Below, piece after piece: positions 1-11,600 of a DNA stretch of 64,000 nucleotides. Positions within the stretch are counted from its first letter, which is position 1, and every line of letters begins with the position of its first letter. Under the pieces are notes generated by a model. It saw nothing but the letters and a program-made list of their open reading frames with translations, was not told the origin of the DNA and ran no database searches. The stretch comes from Echinometra lucunter (taxonomy: Eukaryota > Echinodermata > Echinoidea > Camarodonta > Echinometridae): the NCBI GenBank assembly GCA_029962745.1, contig CM057165.1:21966126-22030125 (forward strand), in the 5' to 3' direction. Both the position numbers and the translations under genes were made by a program.

Positions 1-59
1 ATTTTTGTGACGATTCTCTGGTGCCGCCGCTATAACGCAAAAACATGTGCGCCGCTCGG

Positions 60-108
60 TAGCAAGCCCCCCCCCCCCCTTTTGGTCAAAACCTGGATCC
101 GCCTATGA
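60..108. repeat. C-tract and terminal fragment of a GGATCC-ended MITE
   Basis: A C-run followed by TTTTGGTCAAAACCTGGATC resembles the right end of the element at 7600-7776 (TGAAAAATTCTGGATCCG). Probably a truncated copy. Confidence 0.35.
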
Positions 109-111
109 TTG

Positions 112-425
112 GTAAGTAAAAACATGATTATTAGTGGCGGTATAATCCCTAAGATAATCTGTTTAATTACGTCATTATTGATACTGTCATAACCAGGACA
201 TTTTACATTCTTCAACGAATTCAAAATAGTAAGCAACTCTTCCATATACTGGTAAAAAGAATAAAATATTACTCTGATTCTTCAGGAAACCATTGTAAGA
301 CTGTTGATAGGAAGGGTTTCCCCGTGACAAATTAAAACCAATACTGCAAATATAATCATTGAATTTATTCACAATAATATTCTTATCTGCCACTACGCGA
401 CCATCAGTTTTAATATTCTTTACTT
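112..425 (-). pseudogene. LINE reverse-transcriptase relic
   Basis: Two overlapping minus-strand frames read like the segment before the RT fingers of jockey/CR1-type non-LTR elements: NKFNDYICSIGFNL (Nfndff.nIGpnLa), FFLPV (fl.PV), then LNSLKNVKCPGYDSINNDVI with KQIILGIIPPL (Lk..KspG.DgI). A frameshift separates the two halves. At its left end it runs into a poly-C tract and a GGATCC repeat end. Family match from knowledge; clade not assigned. Confidence 0.6.
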
Positions 426-631
426 CGAAAGTTTTTTCTTTTACTTAAATTTGTTATCACTTTCCAAGTTCACCTGCAAAATGACTTGTACCAAACTTAA
501 AGAAGTGAGAGTGAAAATTAAACTAGCAGTCTGACTAAGTTCTCCCATTCAAAGAAATTGCTCTTTGCCACAGAGTTGCCAAACTGCCTGAGTAGTGGAC
601 TTACTGATTGATAGCTTGAGCAATTGATTAA

Positions 632-1112
632 TTAAAGTGATTACACAATGGTAAGATTTTTTTTGATATATGATCGAGAATAGAATTCTAGGAAGAATAA
701 CATTAAAAATTTGATGATTTTCAATCGAAATTAATGCATTTTGGCTAATTTTCTCATAAAAAGTCAAGAGTTGACCAAAAAATTTGAGTATGAGGTATGA
801 CGTCAAAGTGGGTACCCAGCTTCGCGCATTGCAGTTGTGCTGCGCGCTAGACTGTACAATATACAGTGCGTGCATTTTGCTAGAATTGCGCGACATGGTA
901 CCCACTTTGACGTCATTTTGACGTCAAAGTGGGTACCCAGTTGAAACTGGGTCACAGCTGAGGGGTCAAAAATATCCTGAAATATTACCACATTTGGGGG
1001 TTTCCTTGGCAACACGACTTTTTAAAAAACTTTAGGCAGATGATTTTCTGCTAATGAAATCATGCTCTTTTAAATGAAATAATATTGTTTCAGCATTGGG
1101 TACCCCCTTTAA
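632..1112 (+). mobile_element. TTAA MITE family A, copy 1
   Basis: Starts TTAAAGTGATTACACAATGG and ends GGTACCCCCTTTAA, with TTAA at both ends. The inside contains TGACGTCAAAGTGGGTACCC in direct and inverted orientation around TGACGTCATTTTGACGTCA, and a GC-rich GCGCGCTAGACTGTACA block. Three other copies lie at 31050, 38863 and 61068. No ORF of note. The TTAA target fits piggyBac or Kolobok; assignment is tentative. Confidence 0.8.
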
Positions 1113-1139
1113 GTAGAAGCAGTGTCTTATCAGTCACCT

Positions 1140-1730
1140 TTCAAAAGCAAAAAAAATTATGTGCGTCATGACGCCCATCATAAGATTCAAAATATCGAAA
1201 TTTTCTAAAGGCAGAAAGAGAAAAAAAATACCCTGGCGTGTTTGAAAGCTTTGTTTTCAGTTTTGTTGGAAAATCGAGAATATTCACTTACAATACCTTT
1301 CAAGATTCCAAGGCTGAAAATCTTTGAACTCGAGAGCAGTGTCATCAAATTTCGAAAGCAAGAATTTATAACTTGTATCATAAAGCCCATTAGTTTCCAA
1401 CTATGAATAGCCTTTAAAGACGAAAGGGAGAAATGTGTGCCTTTTCAAAATAGAAAAGTGAAAAAGTCACATTACTTTTCAAGATTGAAAAGCGAGGGCG
1501 GTGTCATTTTAAATATATTTCGAAAGCTAGAATTTAATGTACATCATAACGCCCATTATTAGTATCCAAATATCGATAGGTAGAATGGAAACTTTGTTTC
1601 GATTTTTCTTGGAAAAGTGGGGAGAGTCACATTACTTTTCAACATTTCAAAGCTGAAAAGGGAGATGAGGAAATGGTACCGTTTAATTTCAGTGCTTCAG
1701 TAATCAATACCCAAAACTATTTATGGAATT
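1140..1730. repeat. three imperfect tandem units (~180-215 bp)
   Basis: The motif CATxAxGCCCATxAT..TTCCAA..TAT.GATA recurs near 1168, 1378 and 1542, each followed by a CTTTTCAA..TTGAAAAG-rich segment and GTCACATTACTTTTCAA (the last in units 2 and 3). Units are diverged with indels. No coding potential was seen. Confidence 0.5.
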
Positions 1731-2188
1731 GTTACATAATCATTTTAAAAGGAAACAGTGCGAGAAAATATATAAAATAAATAATGTGTCGCTCTGAAAG
1801 GCGGCTCCTCTGGAGATTTTCCAGAGGATTGTCGAGACGCGATTTTGAATAAAAGTTTTGAAAATAATGAGTGAAGGCTATTATCGGGACAACAGATTGT
1901 GAAGACTTTCCTAAAGTGCTCTAAAATACATTGTTTGTCTCAGGTTTGACTATTCAAAACAAAAGATCTTCCGCTTGGTCGCTACGCTCCCTCGCATATA
2001 ATATAGAACAAGTGAAGAAGGTAATCGTTAATTTCCAAGTATTAATATAATAGTATTGGATATTCAATGGGTGGTGTAAAATGTTATGTATTTTGCTTTA
2101 ATTTGTATAATACATGTACCTCCATTAAAGAGAACTGTTCCTGCATGGTCTAGCACCACGAGCGTCCTTGGAAGGTGTGTGCGTTCAG

Positions 2189-2271
2189 TAAGTGTTATCA
2201 TTGTTATTATTATTATTATTATCATCATCATTATTATTATCATTATCATTATTATTAGTGTCATCATCATC

Positions 2272-2343
<72 letters not shown>
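2189..2343. repeat. compound trinucleotide microsatellite (ATT/ATC then AGT)
   Basis: ATT/ATC repeats to about 2270 are followed by about 24 uninterrupted AGT units. The long polymeric reading frames across it are artefacts of the repeat. Confidence 0.95.
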
Positions 2344-2756
2344 CAGGCGCGGTTCTAGAGCAAACGATTTGGGGAGAGGGGGGCTACCGGGGGCTTGGAG
2401 GATATGTTCCAGAGTTAGAGCAACGCGTATCAACCATCCTTGATAGTCAACACACTCTAAATCACTTGTTGCTAAAATCATAATTTCTTCTCAGGATGAC
2501 CACTCTTCCTTATTGATCCATTTCTTCCCCGGTTCAGCGATCTCATCGCAAATAAAGAAACAAATCCAAACAGACCGTCGACCTCTATTGTTCTCCGCGA
2601 TGTACCCTAAAAAAAAAAACTGCTCCTCACTCCCCCTCTCTATTTTGTTTAAGATCCTCTTCTCCCATTCTTCTCGAGGGATTGATCTATTGTTCTCCGC
2701 GACATAACCTCAAAACTTGCTCCTGAAACGGACTCTCAGAGACCCTTACACACTAC

Positions 2757-2766
2757 TATCATCATC

Positions 2767-2800
<34 letters not shown>

Positions 2801-2840
2801 CCATCCTCCTCCTCCTCCTCCTCCTCCTCCTCCTCCTCCT
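2757..2840. repeat. (ATC)n-(TCC)n microsatellite
   Basis: ATC units pass into TCC units and are followed by ordinary AT-rich DNA. Confidence 0.95.
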
Positions 2841-3364
2841 ATTCAACATTAGGCCTATCATTATTTCATTATATTATCATGTCATTTTTTGACGTTTACT
2901 TATTATTATTTTTTTATTGGGGGGGGGGGGTTACATCAGGCCATCCACCCCACCTGAAAAATCGGGAGATATGTATATATCCCCCCCCCCTCCCCCGATC
3001 GACACCCATGATGGTGGTGATGAGAGTGAGATCATACAGTGAAAACATCAGTCAAACGGTTTTGACAGTCATATTGTCTGTCAACTGAGTGAAATGCCAT
3101 CAAACAAAATGATATGCAGAGGCGTGTTGGCCATAGGGGGAGTTTTGGGAGCCAGGGACGGTTTCCCCCGTGCACGGGTCGCTTGCCATGGTTTTGGGGT
3201 GTTGGGGCTATGGCTGGTCGATTGTTTTATGAGGATTGGCTGATTATTGGTAGACTATAGGCCGGTCGCATTAACATTCCCCAGCAGAATGCCAGTGCCA
3301 GTCAGCACCTTAGAGTAACTTCCATAACAGTGATGTTTTTGTTCTTTCGTTTTCGAACGAATGA

Positions 3365-3365
3365 T

Positions 3366-3406
<41 letters not shown>

Positions 3407-3418
3407 GGGGGGGGGGGG
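3365..3418. repeat. T40/G12 homopolymer tract
   Basis: An uninterrupted T run of about 41 is followed directly by about 12 G. This could be a retroposon tail in reverse orientation or an assembly-sensitive tract. Confidence 0.9.
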
Positions 3419-3755
3419 TTCTTATAGGCTTATATCATTATCCTCACAGTCCTTTTTCGTTATTTTGTATTTGCATACCGTTATTGAAACATTAATGTGA
3501 TTGACTGATGACTGAACAAAGTGAACAAACGGAATCTAGATTTAGATTAGATTAAACTGATCTTATCTAATCCTATAATCTAAGCTAATCTTCTACTTTG
3601 TAAGACTGTATGTTTAATGACTGCATATAACCCCATATTTTATATTCTTACCTTATCAAGCGTATGAATAAATGCAGGTGAAACCAATGTAATTACATCT
3701 ATAATATTGTGTTTGATATAATTGAATTTTAATGATTGACCTAACATATTCTTAC

Positions 3756-3828
3756 CATAATCACCGTGCTGTCCTGTCGGTTCTCTTGGTAACAACAAAG
3801 TTCCTTCTTCACTGGAGACGCTAGCCAT
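3756..3828 (-). CDS. possible first coding exon of an unidentified minus-strand gene
   Basis: On the minus strand an ATG opens MASVSSEEGTLLLPREPTGQ then HGDY and ends at a consensus ATG/GTAAGA donor, phase 1. An alternative in-frame ATG lies 15 bases upstream. The peptide is hydrophilic with a dileucine-like patch and no domain I recognise. If real, the gene runs left and is head-to-head with the SLC44 gene 4.7 kb away. I found no convincing downstream exon between 1 and 3700, so the rest would lie outside the window or this is a chance donor. Confidence 0.35.
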
Positions 3829-4636
3829 GACATCCGCCCTCAAAACTGCATTTAAATCAGCAAAAATATCTATTCATTAATCAAAATGGCACGATTTGAA
3901 AAGCACTTCGAAATATATTCTCATACGGCCATTTTGTTATGAGCACAACGATCCGTGGTGTGTAAGTGTACGTGATGTCAAAGGAAAAATTAATCACGAA
4001 CACTTGTCGCAGATTTTGAGAGCGATCTGATTATAATGATATAAATTTTCTACTCAAAATGCTACCAGCATAATACGCAAAATGTAAATAAATCTAGGCC
4101 TTGTCATGACAAAGTGTCTCGCTCAAATACTGCTTCTGCTTGCATCTGTTACCTGATTCCAGACCGCGTAATAGGGGCGTCGCTAGAATATTTTGAAGGG
4201 GCGGAGGGGAGGTGGGGGTACAGTGGATGAGCCTCTTTTTGTGACCCTCCTTTTCGGGGGCCCATTTCCAGACATCCAATAACTCTTTAGGATTCGTGTT
4301 AATGCGTTGATAGTTTGACACTTTCTATAAACGGCGTTGCTAATTATGTTTTGAAACAAAGGCTCCGTTTATAGCTTTTTTTCTCCACTGCACAAAACCG
4401 TGTTTTGGAAGGAACCCCTTTGTTGACTTGCTTTAAGAACCGAAGAAAAAGAACTCCGGATACAACCGCGTTTAGGCCAAATCCTAGTTCCTCGTCCCCT
4501 CCTCTGACCCGCCTCAAATTTGTTGTCACTCTTTGTTTATGTTCTAGAATAAAATAAAAAATTCACCCGAGTACATCTGCAAATTGAGGGGACAGTAAAC
4601 AATTAACTTCATGCATTTTTATGATTGTGATCACTC

Positions 4637-5050
4637 TTAACCCATTCGTGACAGAGGTCCACATTTTGTAGTTTGGCCTAATAACTTGATGCAAAGCTCT
4701 AAAAATCATACTAAATACATGAGCAGAAAGAGCAAAAAATTTCTACACAAACTGTGCCCATTTTGGTTGCGTCAACATTCGTTGTTTGATGCTGAAAATT
4801 TTTAAAAAGAAAATAATCATTAAAATCCTTAAATTGGCAATGTGATAGAAAGTTTAAAATCACCATTTTCCCCTGCAAATTGGCAACTTTTTGACTTATC
4901 ATAATTTCTGTCAATATTTATATTCATTTCGGATACATGACGTTTTATAAGGAAAATGTCGCAATAAAATAAATTTGTTAGTGTTGCCAATTTGAAGAAT
5001 AAAAACTGATCAAATTAGGCTTCAAATAATTCCTGTCACGAATGGGTGAA
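4637..5050 (-). mobile_element. piggyBac-like MITE family B, copy 1
   Basis: Begins TTAACCCATTCGTGACAG and ends CCTGTCACGAATGGGTGAA (last TTAA mutated to TGAA). The inverted termini of at least 17 bases with CCC next to TTAA fit piggyBac-type ends. The interior has CAAATTGGCAAC motifs facing both ways. Opposite in orientation to copies at 41015, 45077 and 48093. Confidence 0.8.
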
Positions 5051-5644
5051 AACAAATTAGTTAAAAAAAACTAGATGAAAGGGTCAGATGGGTGCGACTG
5101 AAATCCTAGTCATTTTTTCCCTATATATTTTAGTAATTTGTGACTATTTTCTAGTCGTAGTTTTACTAGAATTCAGTCATTTCTGACTAGAATATAGTAA
5201 TATTTCTGACTAAATATATTAGTTGCACCCAGCTGACCCATAATCTAGTCATTTTAACTAATTTGTTTTTAGATGTAGCCTAATGATATCACGGAAGAAC
5301 ATTTTTATGTACAGCAGAAATCTGTATCATCAAATAACATGTCCCCCTCCTCCTCAATGTGAAAATATTATAAAGACAAGAAACTATAATAGGAATTGAT
5401 TTTACTTGGCTGTAACTAAATACGTACAAACGTCAAGACACTAATTCCTGCCTGAATATACCTGAATATATAGGCCTAAAATGAACCTATAAACGCATGC
5501 ACCTCAACTTTCCTCTGTGGATGTATTTTAAGAATGGGAAAATCCGTAGAACATCTGTGCGGGACAGGGGTTATCAATATCAACCCCAATAAGAAGATAA
5601 GTTGTAATAAATTATGGATGTACATATTTCATTTCACAGTCTGC

Positions 5645-6260
5645 ATGTTGGAAAGAAGGGAAAAGAATGGAAGACAAAGAAGAGAGATGTTGACATCGAG
5701 CAAGGGGAAGAGAGGGGGAAAGAGAGAGAGAGGGGGAGATGAAGGAGGGAAAGAACAAGCGAGAAACAGAAAGAGAGAGATGAGAAGAAGGAGAGAGAGA
5801 CGGAGGGAGGGAGGGAGGAGGGGGAGGGGAGGGAGGGAGGGAGGAGGGAGAGAGGGAGGGAAGGAGGGAGAGAGGGAGGAGGAAGGGAGGGAGGAGAGAG
5901 GGAGGGAGAGGGAAGGAGGGAGGGAGGAGGAGGGAGGGAGGGAGGGAAGCAAGGGGATAGGGAGGGAGGGAGAGTGGGAGGGAGGAAGGGTGGGAGGGCT
6001 GGAGGGAGCGAAGGAATAAAGGAGTGAGGAGGAGGCAAGAAAAAGCGGAATTAGGGAGAGAATGAAGTGATTCATATTATAATTCATGAAATAGAGAAAA
6101 AAAAAAGGAGAGAGTGAGAGTGTGTGTCAAAATAGAGAAACAGACAGGATAGGAGTGGGAGAGAACGGGATGGGAAAGAGAGGTCGAAGAGAGAGGGAAA
6201 GAAAGAGGGCGGGGGAGGAGGGGTGAGATAGGAGGTATATACAAGAGCAGAGAGTGGGAA
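5645..6260. repeat. polypurine GGGA/GA-rich tract
   Basis: Nearly pure purine on the + strand, GGGAGGGAGG-type, densest at 5790-6015. It gives long reading frames of Pro/Ser/Leu on the minus strand that are compositional artefacts. Confidence 0.95.
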
Positions 6261-6264
6261 GGGA

Positions 6265-7231
6265 CAGACAGGAGTACATTGACACATGCATGACATGTAG
6301 ACAAGAGAAATGCAAATAGCGAAAAATTAATAGACAATAGACGGAGTTTGGGGACAATGTTTATTAAAATTATATCATAATAATTGGGTTTTTATTAACC
6401 TAGGTTATAATAGCCACATCACATTATATACTGCTCTCTCCGTGGGCCCCCCAACAAGTTTTTGCTCATTATGTATACGCCATCGGTACACATCAAATTT
6501 CTCTTGGCCTATACATGACTGTAATCATAGTAATAATTTGTTGTGTGTGTGTTGACTATTAGCGAATTATTACCACCTGGCGTTTAGTTCAAATATCGAT
6601 GTTGACAAGTCGATTTGACTAAATACATGTCTGGCTTATGTTCGCTTTTTACACGAATTTAATTCATTCTTTCATTTCCCAACGTAAGCTATCTGTTATT
6701 CCATTGCAAAAAATTACCACGGTATATTATGATACAACCACTCTAGTTGATGGTAATTATATACCACAGTAATTTGATGGTGGTTTGACGGTATAGCCTT
6801 TTTTTTTTGTTTGTTTGTTTTTTGTTCCTAGGGTATGATGGAACATGATAGTAAAGAGGGGCACCAACAGATTTAAGAAGAGATATTTAAAAAGGGGCAT
6901 TTTCGGTGCCGCTTGAAAAAGTGGGAGGCGGGGGGGGGGGGGGTGTACGATATTCTCTGTCATCTCCTCCCTCAAGGAGGGGTGACAGGTATCCTGATTC
7001 CAGGGGAGGGCTCTCGTGCCGCGGTATGCATCATCCTCATTCAATCTTCGAATAGCATACTTCAGATCGGATTTGGCATACTTTAAAGAGCGCCATCTCA
7101 TCATCATTATCGACAACGAAATTGTTAAGAAAATCAATATCCTCTAACTCCTATGCCCTGGCAATGCCCACAATTATTATCCTCCAGGACAATTACCACC
7201 CCCTTCCGAGGTAGGGCAGGGTAATTGTTGT
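6265..7231. other. intergenic DNA, nothing recognised
   Basis: AT-rich sequence with a T/G3 simple tract near 6800 and a G-run at 6928-6941. Small inverted motifs around 7165-7230 (CCTCCAGGACAATTACC against GGTAATTGTTGTCCTGG) border the following hairpin element. Confidence 0.5.
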
Positions 7232-7376
7232 CCTGGGGAGCGTTTCATGAAGTGTCTTGTCAGTGATTTTCACTGACAGATTTGCTCTCAGCCAATCAGA
7301 TGCAAGGATTTCAGTAGCTTATAACAGTTGTCGGTAAAAATCCAATGACAAGACATTCTATGAAACGCTCTCTAGG
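7232..7376. mobile_element. GTTTCAT hairpin MITE G1
   Basis: Ends CCTGGGGAGCGTTTCATGAA and TTCTATGAAACGCTCTCTAGG form inverted repeats around the core CCAATCAGATGCAAGGATTT. See the other GTTTCAT elements at 26508, 40399, 54121 and 54571. Confidence 0.75.
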
Positions 7377-7599
7377 ATAACTGTAGGGGGTACTTCTCCC
7401 AGGGGTGGTTGCCAGTTCGATGGCATGAATAATAGTTTTTGGATACATATTGATATATATCAGCATAATACAGATGATAATATACCACATCATGTATATC
7501 ACATAAAGAATTATATTGGATTGTAAACAAATTGTCCTCCCCCCCCCCCACCTGTTCTGATGCAAAACTGGATTGATGCATACCTTAAACAGGGCTTAC

Positions 7600-7776
7600 C
7601 GGGGGCGGATCCAGAGGGGGGGGGGCGCGAATCGACCGCCCCCTTTTTAAAGCAAAATTTTAGGGTAAATTACATGTGAAAATGCAGAGGACCCCTTTTT
7701 CGGGTAAAACATGCAGACACCTGAAAAAGCCGACCGCCCCCCCTCCCACTTTTGAAAAATTCTGGATCCGGCCCTG
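7600..7776. mobile_element. 177 bp hAT-like MITE
   Basis: Termini CGGGGGCGGATCCAGA and TCTGGATCCGGCCCTG are inverted and flanked by CTTAC on both sides. CAGGG-type ends suggest hAT, but only 5 bp of the flank match rather than 8. The interior is C/G-run rich. Confidence 0.55.
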
Positions 7777-7983
7777 CTTACAAAACTTCAGTAGTATATT
7801 CATGCAAGTACCAAGTGGTAATTTGAATAAGGTTTTGAAGAAAAATATGTACCCAAGCAGGATGGTTGATCGACAGGTCACTGAACCAACCTTCAAAAGG
7901 TCTGAAATAAGAACATAATTATAATGATGATTTCACTTGAACCTACAGTGCTATGTGCTGTATTTCGTCGTCTTTATTCATAC

Positions 7984-8290
7984 CGGGAGGGTCGGGGTAC
8001 TCGCCTAATATGTTATACCTGGATGCACTGCTCTAATGGCTCGTTTCTTCTTCTTTTTTTCATACCCCCCCAAACATGGGGTATATGGTTTTGTGCCGAA
8101 AAATCCTGAACATGCCCCCATTTTTAGATCACGACTATGAAGCCGGTAAAATTGTAAATTGCTCCTGCCAATGGAATATGACATTAATCCTGAAAAATTG
8201 ACAACTTTTTGAATGAAAATCCTTATAATGGCATTAATGGGTACCCTTTTCTGCCAAAATGACCCTTAAAAATGGGAACGGGGAAGCTTT
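7984..8290. repeat. GGGTACTCGCC...GGGTACCCTT repeat, copy 1
   Basis: Shares AAACATGGGGTAT, TTTTGTGCCGAAAAATCC and a right end GGGTACCCTTTTCTGCCAAA with a copy at 9378-9660. Probably a short TIR element with GGGTAC subterminal motifs. Confidence 0.5.
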
Positions 8291-8537
8291 GACAGCTGCA
8301 CACCCATCCGAACCAAATCTGAGTACCCTTGTGCGTCACGATCTAGAGACAGAAGCTCCACCCTTTATTGTTTACAATAGACATTGTTATGCTGATATGA
8401 TCATGCATAGCAGGCGCAGAATCTGTCACGCCGCTTTCGTTCGATCCGCGCCGCACTTTTTGATCTAACGAGATTGAAAAATTGCACGTTAACGTAACAA
8501 CAAAGCTACTGGTACTTGCACTGAATATTTACTGGAA

Positions 8538-8546
8538 TATATAAAG
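8538..8546 (+). promoter_or_regulatory. possible TATA box (TATATAAAG) ahead of exon 1a
   Basis: TATATAAAG lies 35 bases before the exon 1a ATG. A start about 30 bases downstream would give a 5' leader of only about 10 nt, so this may instead be a chance AT-rich match or part of a longer leader. No initiator or transcript evidence is available. Confidence 0.25.
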
Positions 8547-8580
8547 AGTTTTAAGCTGCAAGTTACAAAAATTTTCTGAA

Positions 8581-8668
8581 ATGGGGAAAGAGAAGCACGC
8601 TTCGAAGGAAGAACTGAAAGAATCTCCGCCAGAAACACCAGCCCATGGACAGTCGTCGGGAAACTTTG
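8581..8668 (+). CDS. SLC44-like exon 1a (first coding exon)
   Basis: Encodes [20 protein letters not shown] then AHGQSSGNF, a hydrophilic cytosolic N-terminus rich in Lys, Glu and Pro. An in-frame TAA at 8542-8544 lies upstream with no intervening ATG, which supports this start. The donor is TTG/GTGAGT. The exon ends in phase 1 with a G that completes a Gly codon on joining exon 2, giving [10 protein letters not shown]. The next exon is 25.5 kb away. Confidence 0.85.
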
Positions 8669-11600
8669 GTGAGTCAATTTACCTTTTCTACCAGAAAAGA
8701 GTAGTACTCTGAGAGGCTTTGTGCGGAATCGACGAGGATTCGAAGCCCGGAGCTGTGGCTTGTGTTTGGTGGTGTGCGCCGTATGTGAGAATCGCGGAAG
8801 CTAGCGCTATTATTAATGGAGGCATAATAACTCTCAAAAAAAGTTTACAGCAGTACAGTTAACAAGAACTAATTTTTATTTTCACACCGGTAAATGATTG
8901 TTATTCATCTTTCCATTGAATTATATGAAGTATAATGTTATTGTTCATGAAATCTAATAGTTATTAAATGTAACTCTTTCACTAAAGTTCAGTAAAGTTT
9001 TTTAGGAAAAGAGCATTGCCACAAGAAATTTAAAGAAAGCAATACTGTATTCAGAGACTTATGTCGGTAATTATATTTCATAATTTGTTTGAGATCTCCA
9101 TGGGCATTGAGATCTCAGCACATCTGTTCTGTTTTCGTTTCATTTGGCATAACAATACCACCCATTCATCAAGTGCCATGTTGAAAAAAATTTGTTAACT
9201 CCCACACACTGAAACCTGTTTTGAATGATTTACTGTTCCTCGTACATAACAACCACCTGCTTATGACATAAAACTTCTTTTCTTATCTCTCTTTATGTAA
9301 GGGTTTCACTTTTTTGAATACAGTGTAAGATTAAAATAGTAAAACTATTTTTCATTTTACTCTACAATGTCCATTTTCAACAGGGGAGGGGGGGGGGGTG
9401 TTACTCGCTTAATTATGGTCAGGGAGATCTCTCCCATCTCTCTGATATGGTATAATGGGTTGCTCTTTTGCAAAAAAAATCCTAAACATGGGGTATGGTT
9501 TTATGTCGGAAAATCCCTAAACATGCCTGCACTTTTTGGAACATGGGTCATACATGTATTGTTGCTAAAGTACACGCCCGAAATTCAAAATCCCTAATAA
9601 TGGGTACCCTTTTCTGCCAAAATGACCCTTAAAAATGGGTAGGGGTATGGAGGTTACAGCTACCCCCCCCCCTTCTCCCCCCATGTCAACCTTAGGATAT
9701 AATGCAGAACATTTTGAACTTTTATGACTTATGGATATGATCACTTTGAGTCAGAAAAGGGCATCTACCTTGACAAATTTTGTTAGGGCTACTGATGCTT
9801 TGGATACTGTATGACTTGATCCATTTGCTGATGTCTCAGTCCTCTACATGTACATGTATATCATGGTTTGAAACTGCAGTACAGATGCAATAAACACACT
9901 GGGGTTTTTTCAGTGATTTAAAGAAATTACAAATGTAGCTCTTTATCTGCATGAAATTTGAAATAAATAAATAAAGAATTGGTTAATAATGCCAGACACT
10001 ATATTAGGCCTCAGTAATGCCACATAAAATTAATTCCTAGTTTAGCATCCCTATACATGTATCTTCAAATTGCGGGGGGGGGGGGGGGGAGGGGGGGGTC
10101 ATGTTAATTGATTGTTGAGATGATTTTTATAATGAAATTTATTGTACATAAAAATGCTATTCCATCAATTTTAACACAATTTTCTTTTTATTTTCTTAAC
10201 ATATATGTACATGTACATATGTAAGCACTTAAGAGGCTGTTAGAGTAATGTACATGTAAACATGTATGAAGTTAATGGTTTTGTCACCTCACTGTGAAAA
10301 CATTGTTTTATTTTAGAACAAAGGTAATCAAAAAAATTGAGGTGTTGTGGCTAAGTGGATAAGTCTCCAGACTTTGAACCACAAGGTGCTGGGTTCGAAT
10401 CCCTGCCGCGGCACTAATGTCCTTTGGCAAGATATGAATCTACATTTGCCATGTTTTTCTGTTGGTGATGTTAAAAGTCAGTCCCAGACGTACATGTAAA
10501 TAATCATATTTTGTTTGATACACGTCTGTAAAAACCCAATCCAACAACAACAACAACATTGTCCCACAGGCTGAAAACAGGAAGGAGGAGGGAATGAGGA
10601 ACAAGGATTTATCTTTCTTCTATATTACATGCATGTAGTTATACATACATGCACTTTCCAGTCAAATGCATTCACATGTACTTCTTAAAATATATTCCCC
10701 TTTTCCGTAATACAAAAAAGGCTGTATATATATTAGGGAATTGTTTCTCAGAATATACCCACAACCTCATGTACTCTATTCACGATATTCAAGTCCTTTT
10801 TGGGGTACTCTGTTTAGATTCTAGTGAGAAAATGGCCATGGTTCATGGTTGATTACACCTTTTCTTCCAGCCCCTATTGATTTTATGCTTCATCTGTTTT
10901 TGGAATGTCTCATACATGTGGGTGTGTGCCTGCACTATACAAACATATACCATGTTAGAGAACTATAGTTTACTTCTATTGTAGGACCATATGAATGAAA
11001 ACGAAACAAGATACATATCCAACAGCAACAAAAGTAATTCAACTTGAACTGTACTTGTCATGGAAATGAAATTGCTCTATATTATATTGCCAGATTACTC
11101 ATCAAAACCTTTCTAATTGCATGTACATGTAAATGCATATGTGCTTTTAAAATGTTTTACAGGCATGTTATCTTTGATCTTTGTAGTGATGTTGTGACTT
11201 TTTTTTTGAGGGGGGGGGGCGGTATATGAAACTTTGTAAGAGCTTTATACAGCAATTCATACAGCACTTATACAGCAAGTGGAGGTCAAGTGGTCTAAGG
11301 CGCTTGACTGGAGATGCGAGGATCACGGTTCGATCCCCGGCATGGCACTTATGCCCTTGAGCAAGGCATTTTATCTACATTGCTCTTTTATCATATATCA
11401 AATAAATGGAAATGCTACATGTACGTGTATTTGCATTATTGATACCAACGTGTGCACGTGTTTTTAAAAAAGAAATTAAAAAATCCATTGTATCTTGAAT
11501 GTACATGTAATAGAGAATGGCCTTATTTGGCCGACTTTATCAGTTCAACAACAAAGACTAAAGCACAAGAACAAAATATGTATTTACAAAATTACATGTT

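Noticed and set aside
2086..2481. Poly-Ser/Thr/Val frames
   Set aside because: Artefacts of the ATT/AGT microsatellite.
5629..6357. Long overlapping reading frames on both strands
   Set aside because: Composed of Pro/Ser/Leu or Arg/Glu/Gly from a polypurine tract; no start context, domain or splice support.
10338..10414. Candidate tRNA gene
   Set aside because: A and B boxes are present, but it continues into a SINE body with a (CAA)n tail and does not close an acceptor stem.
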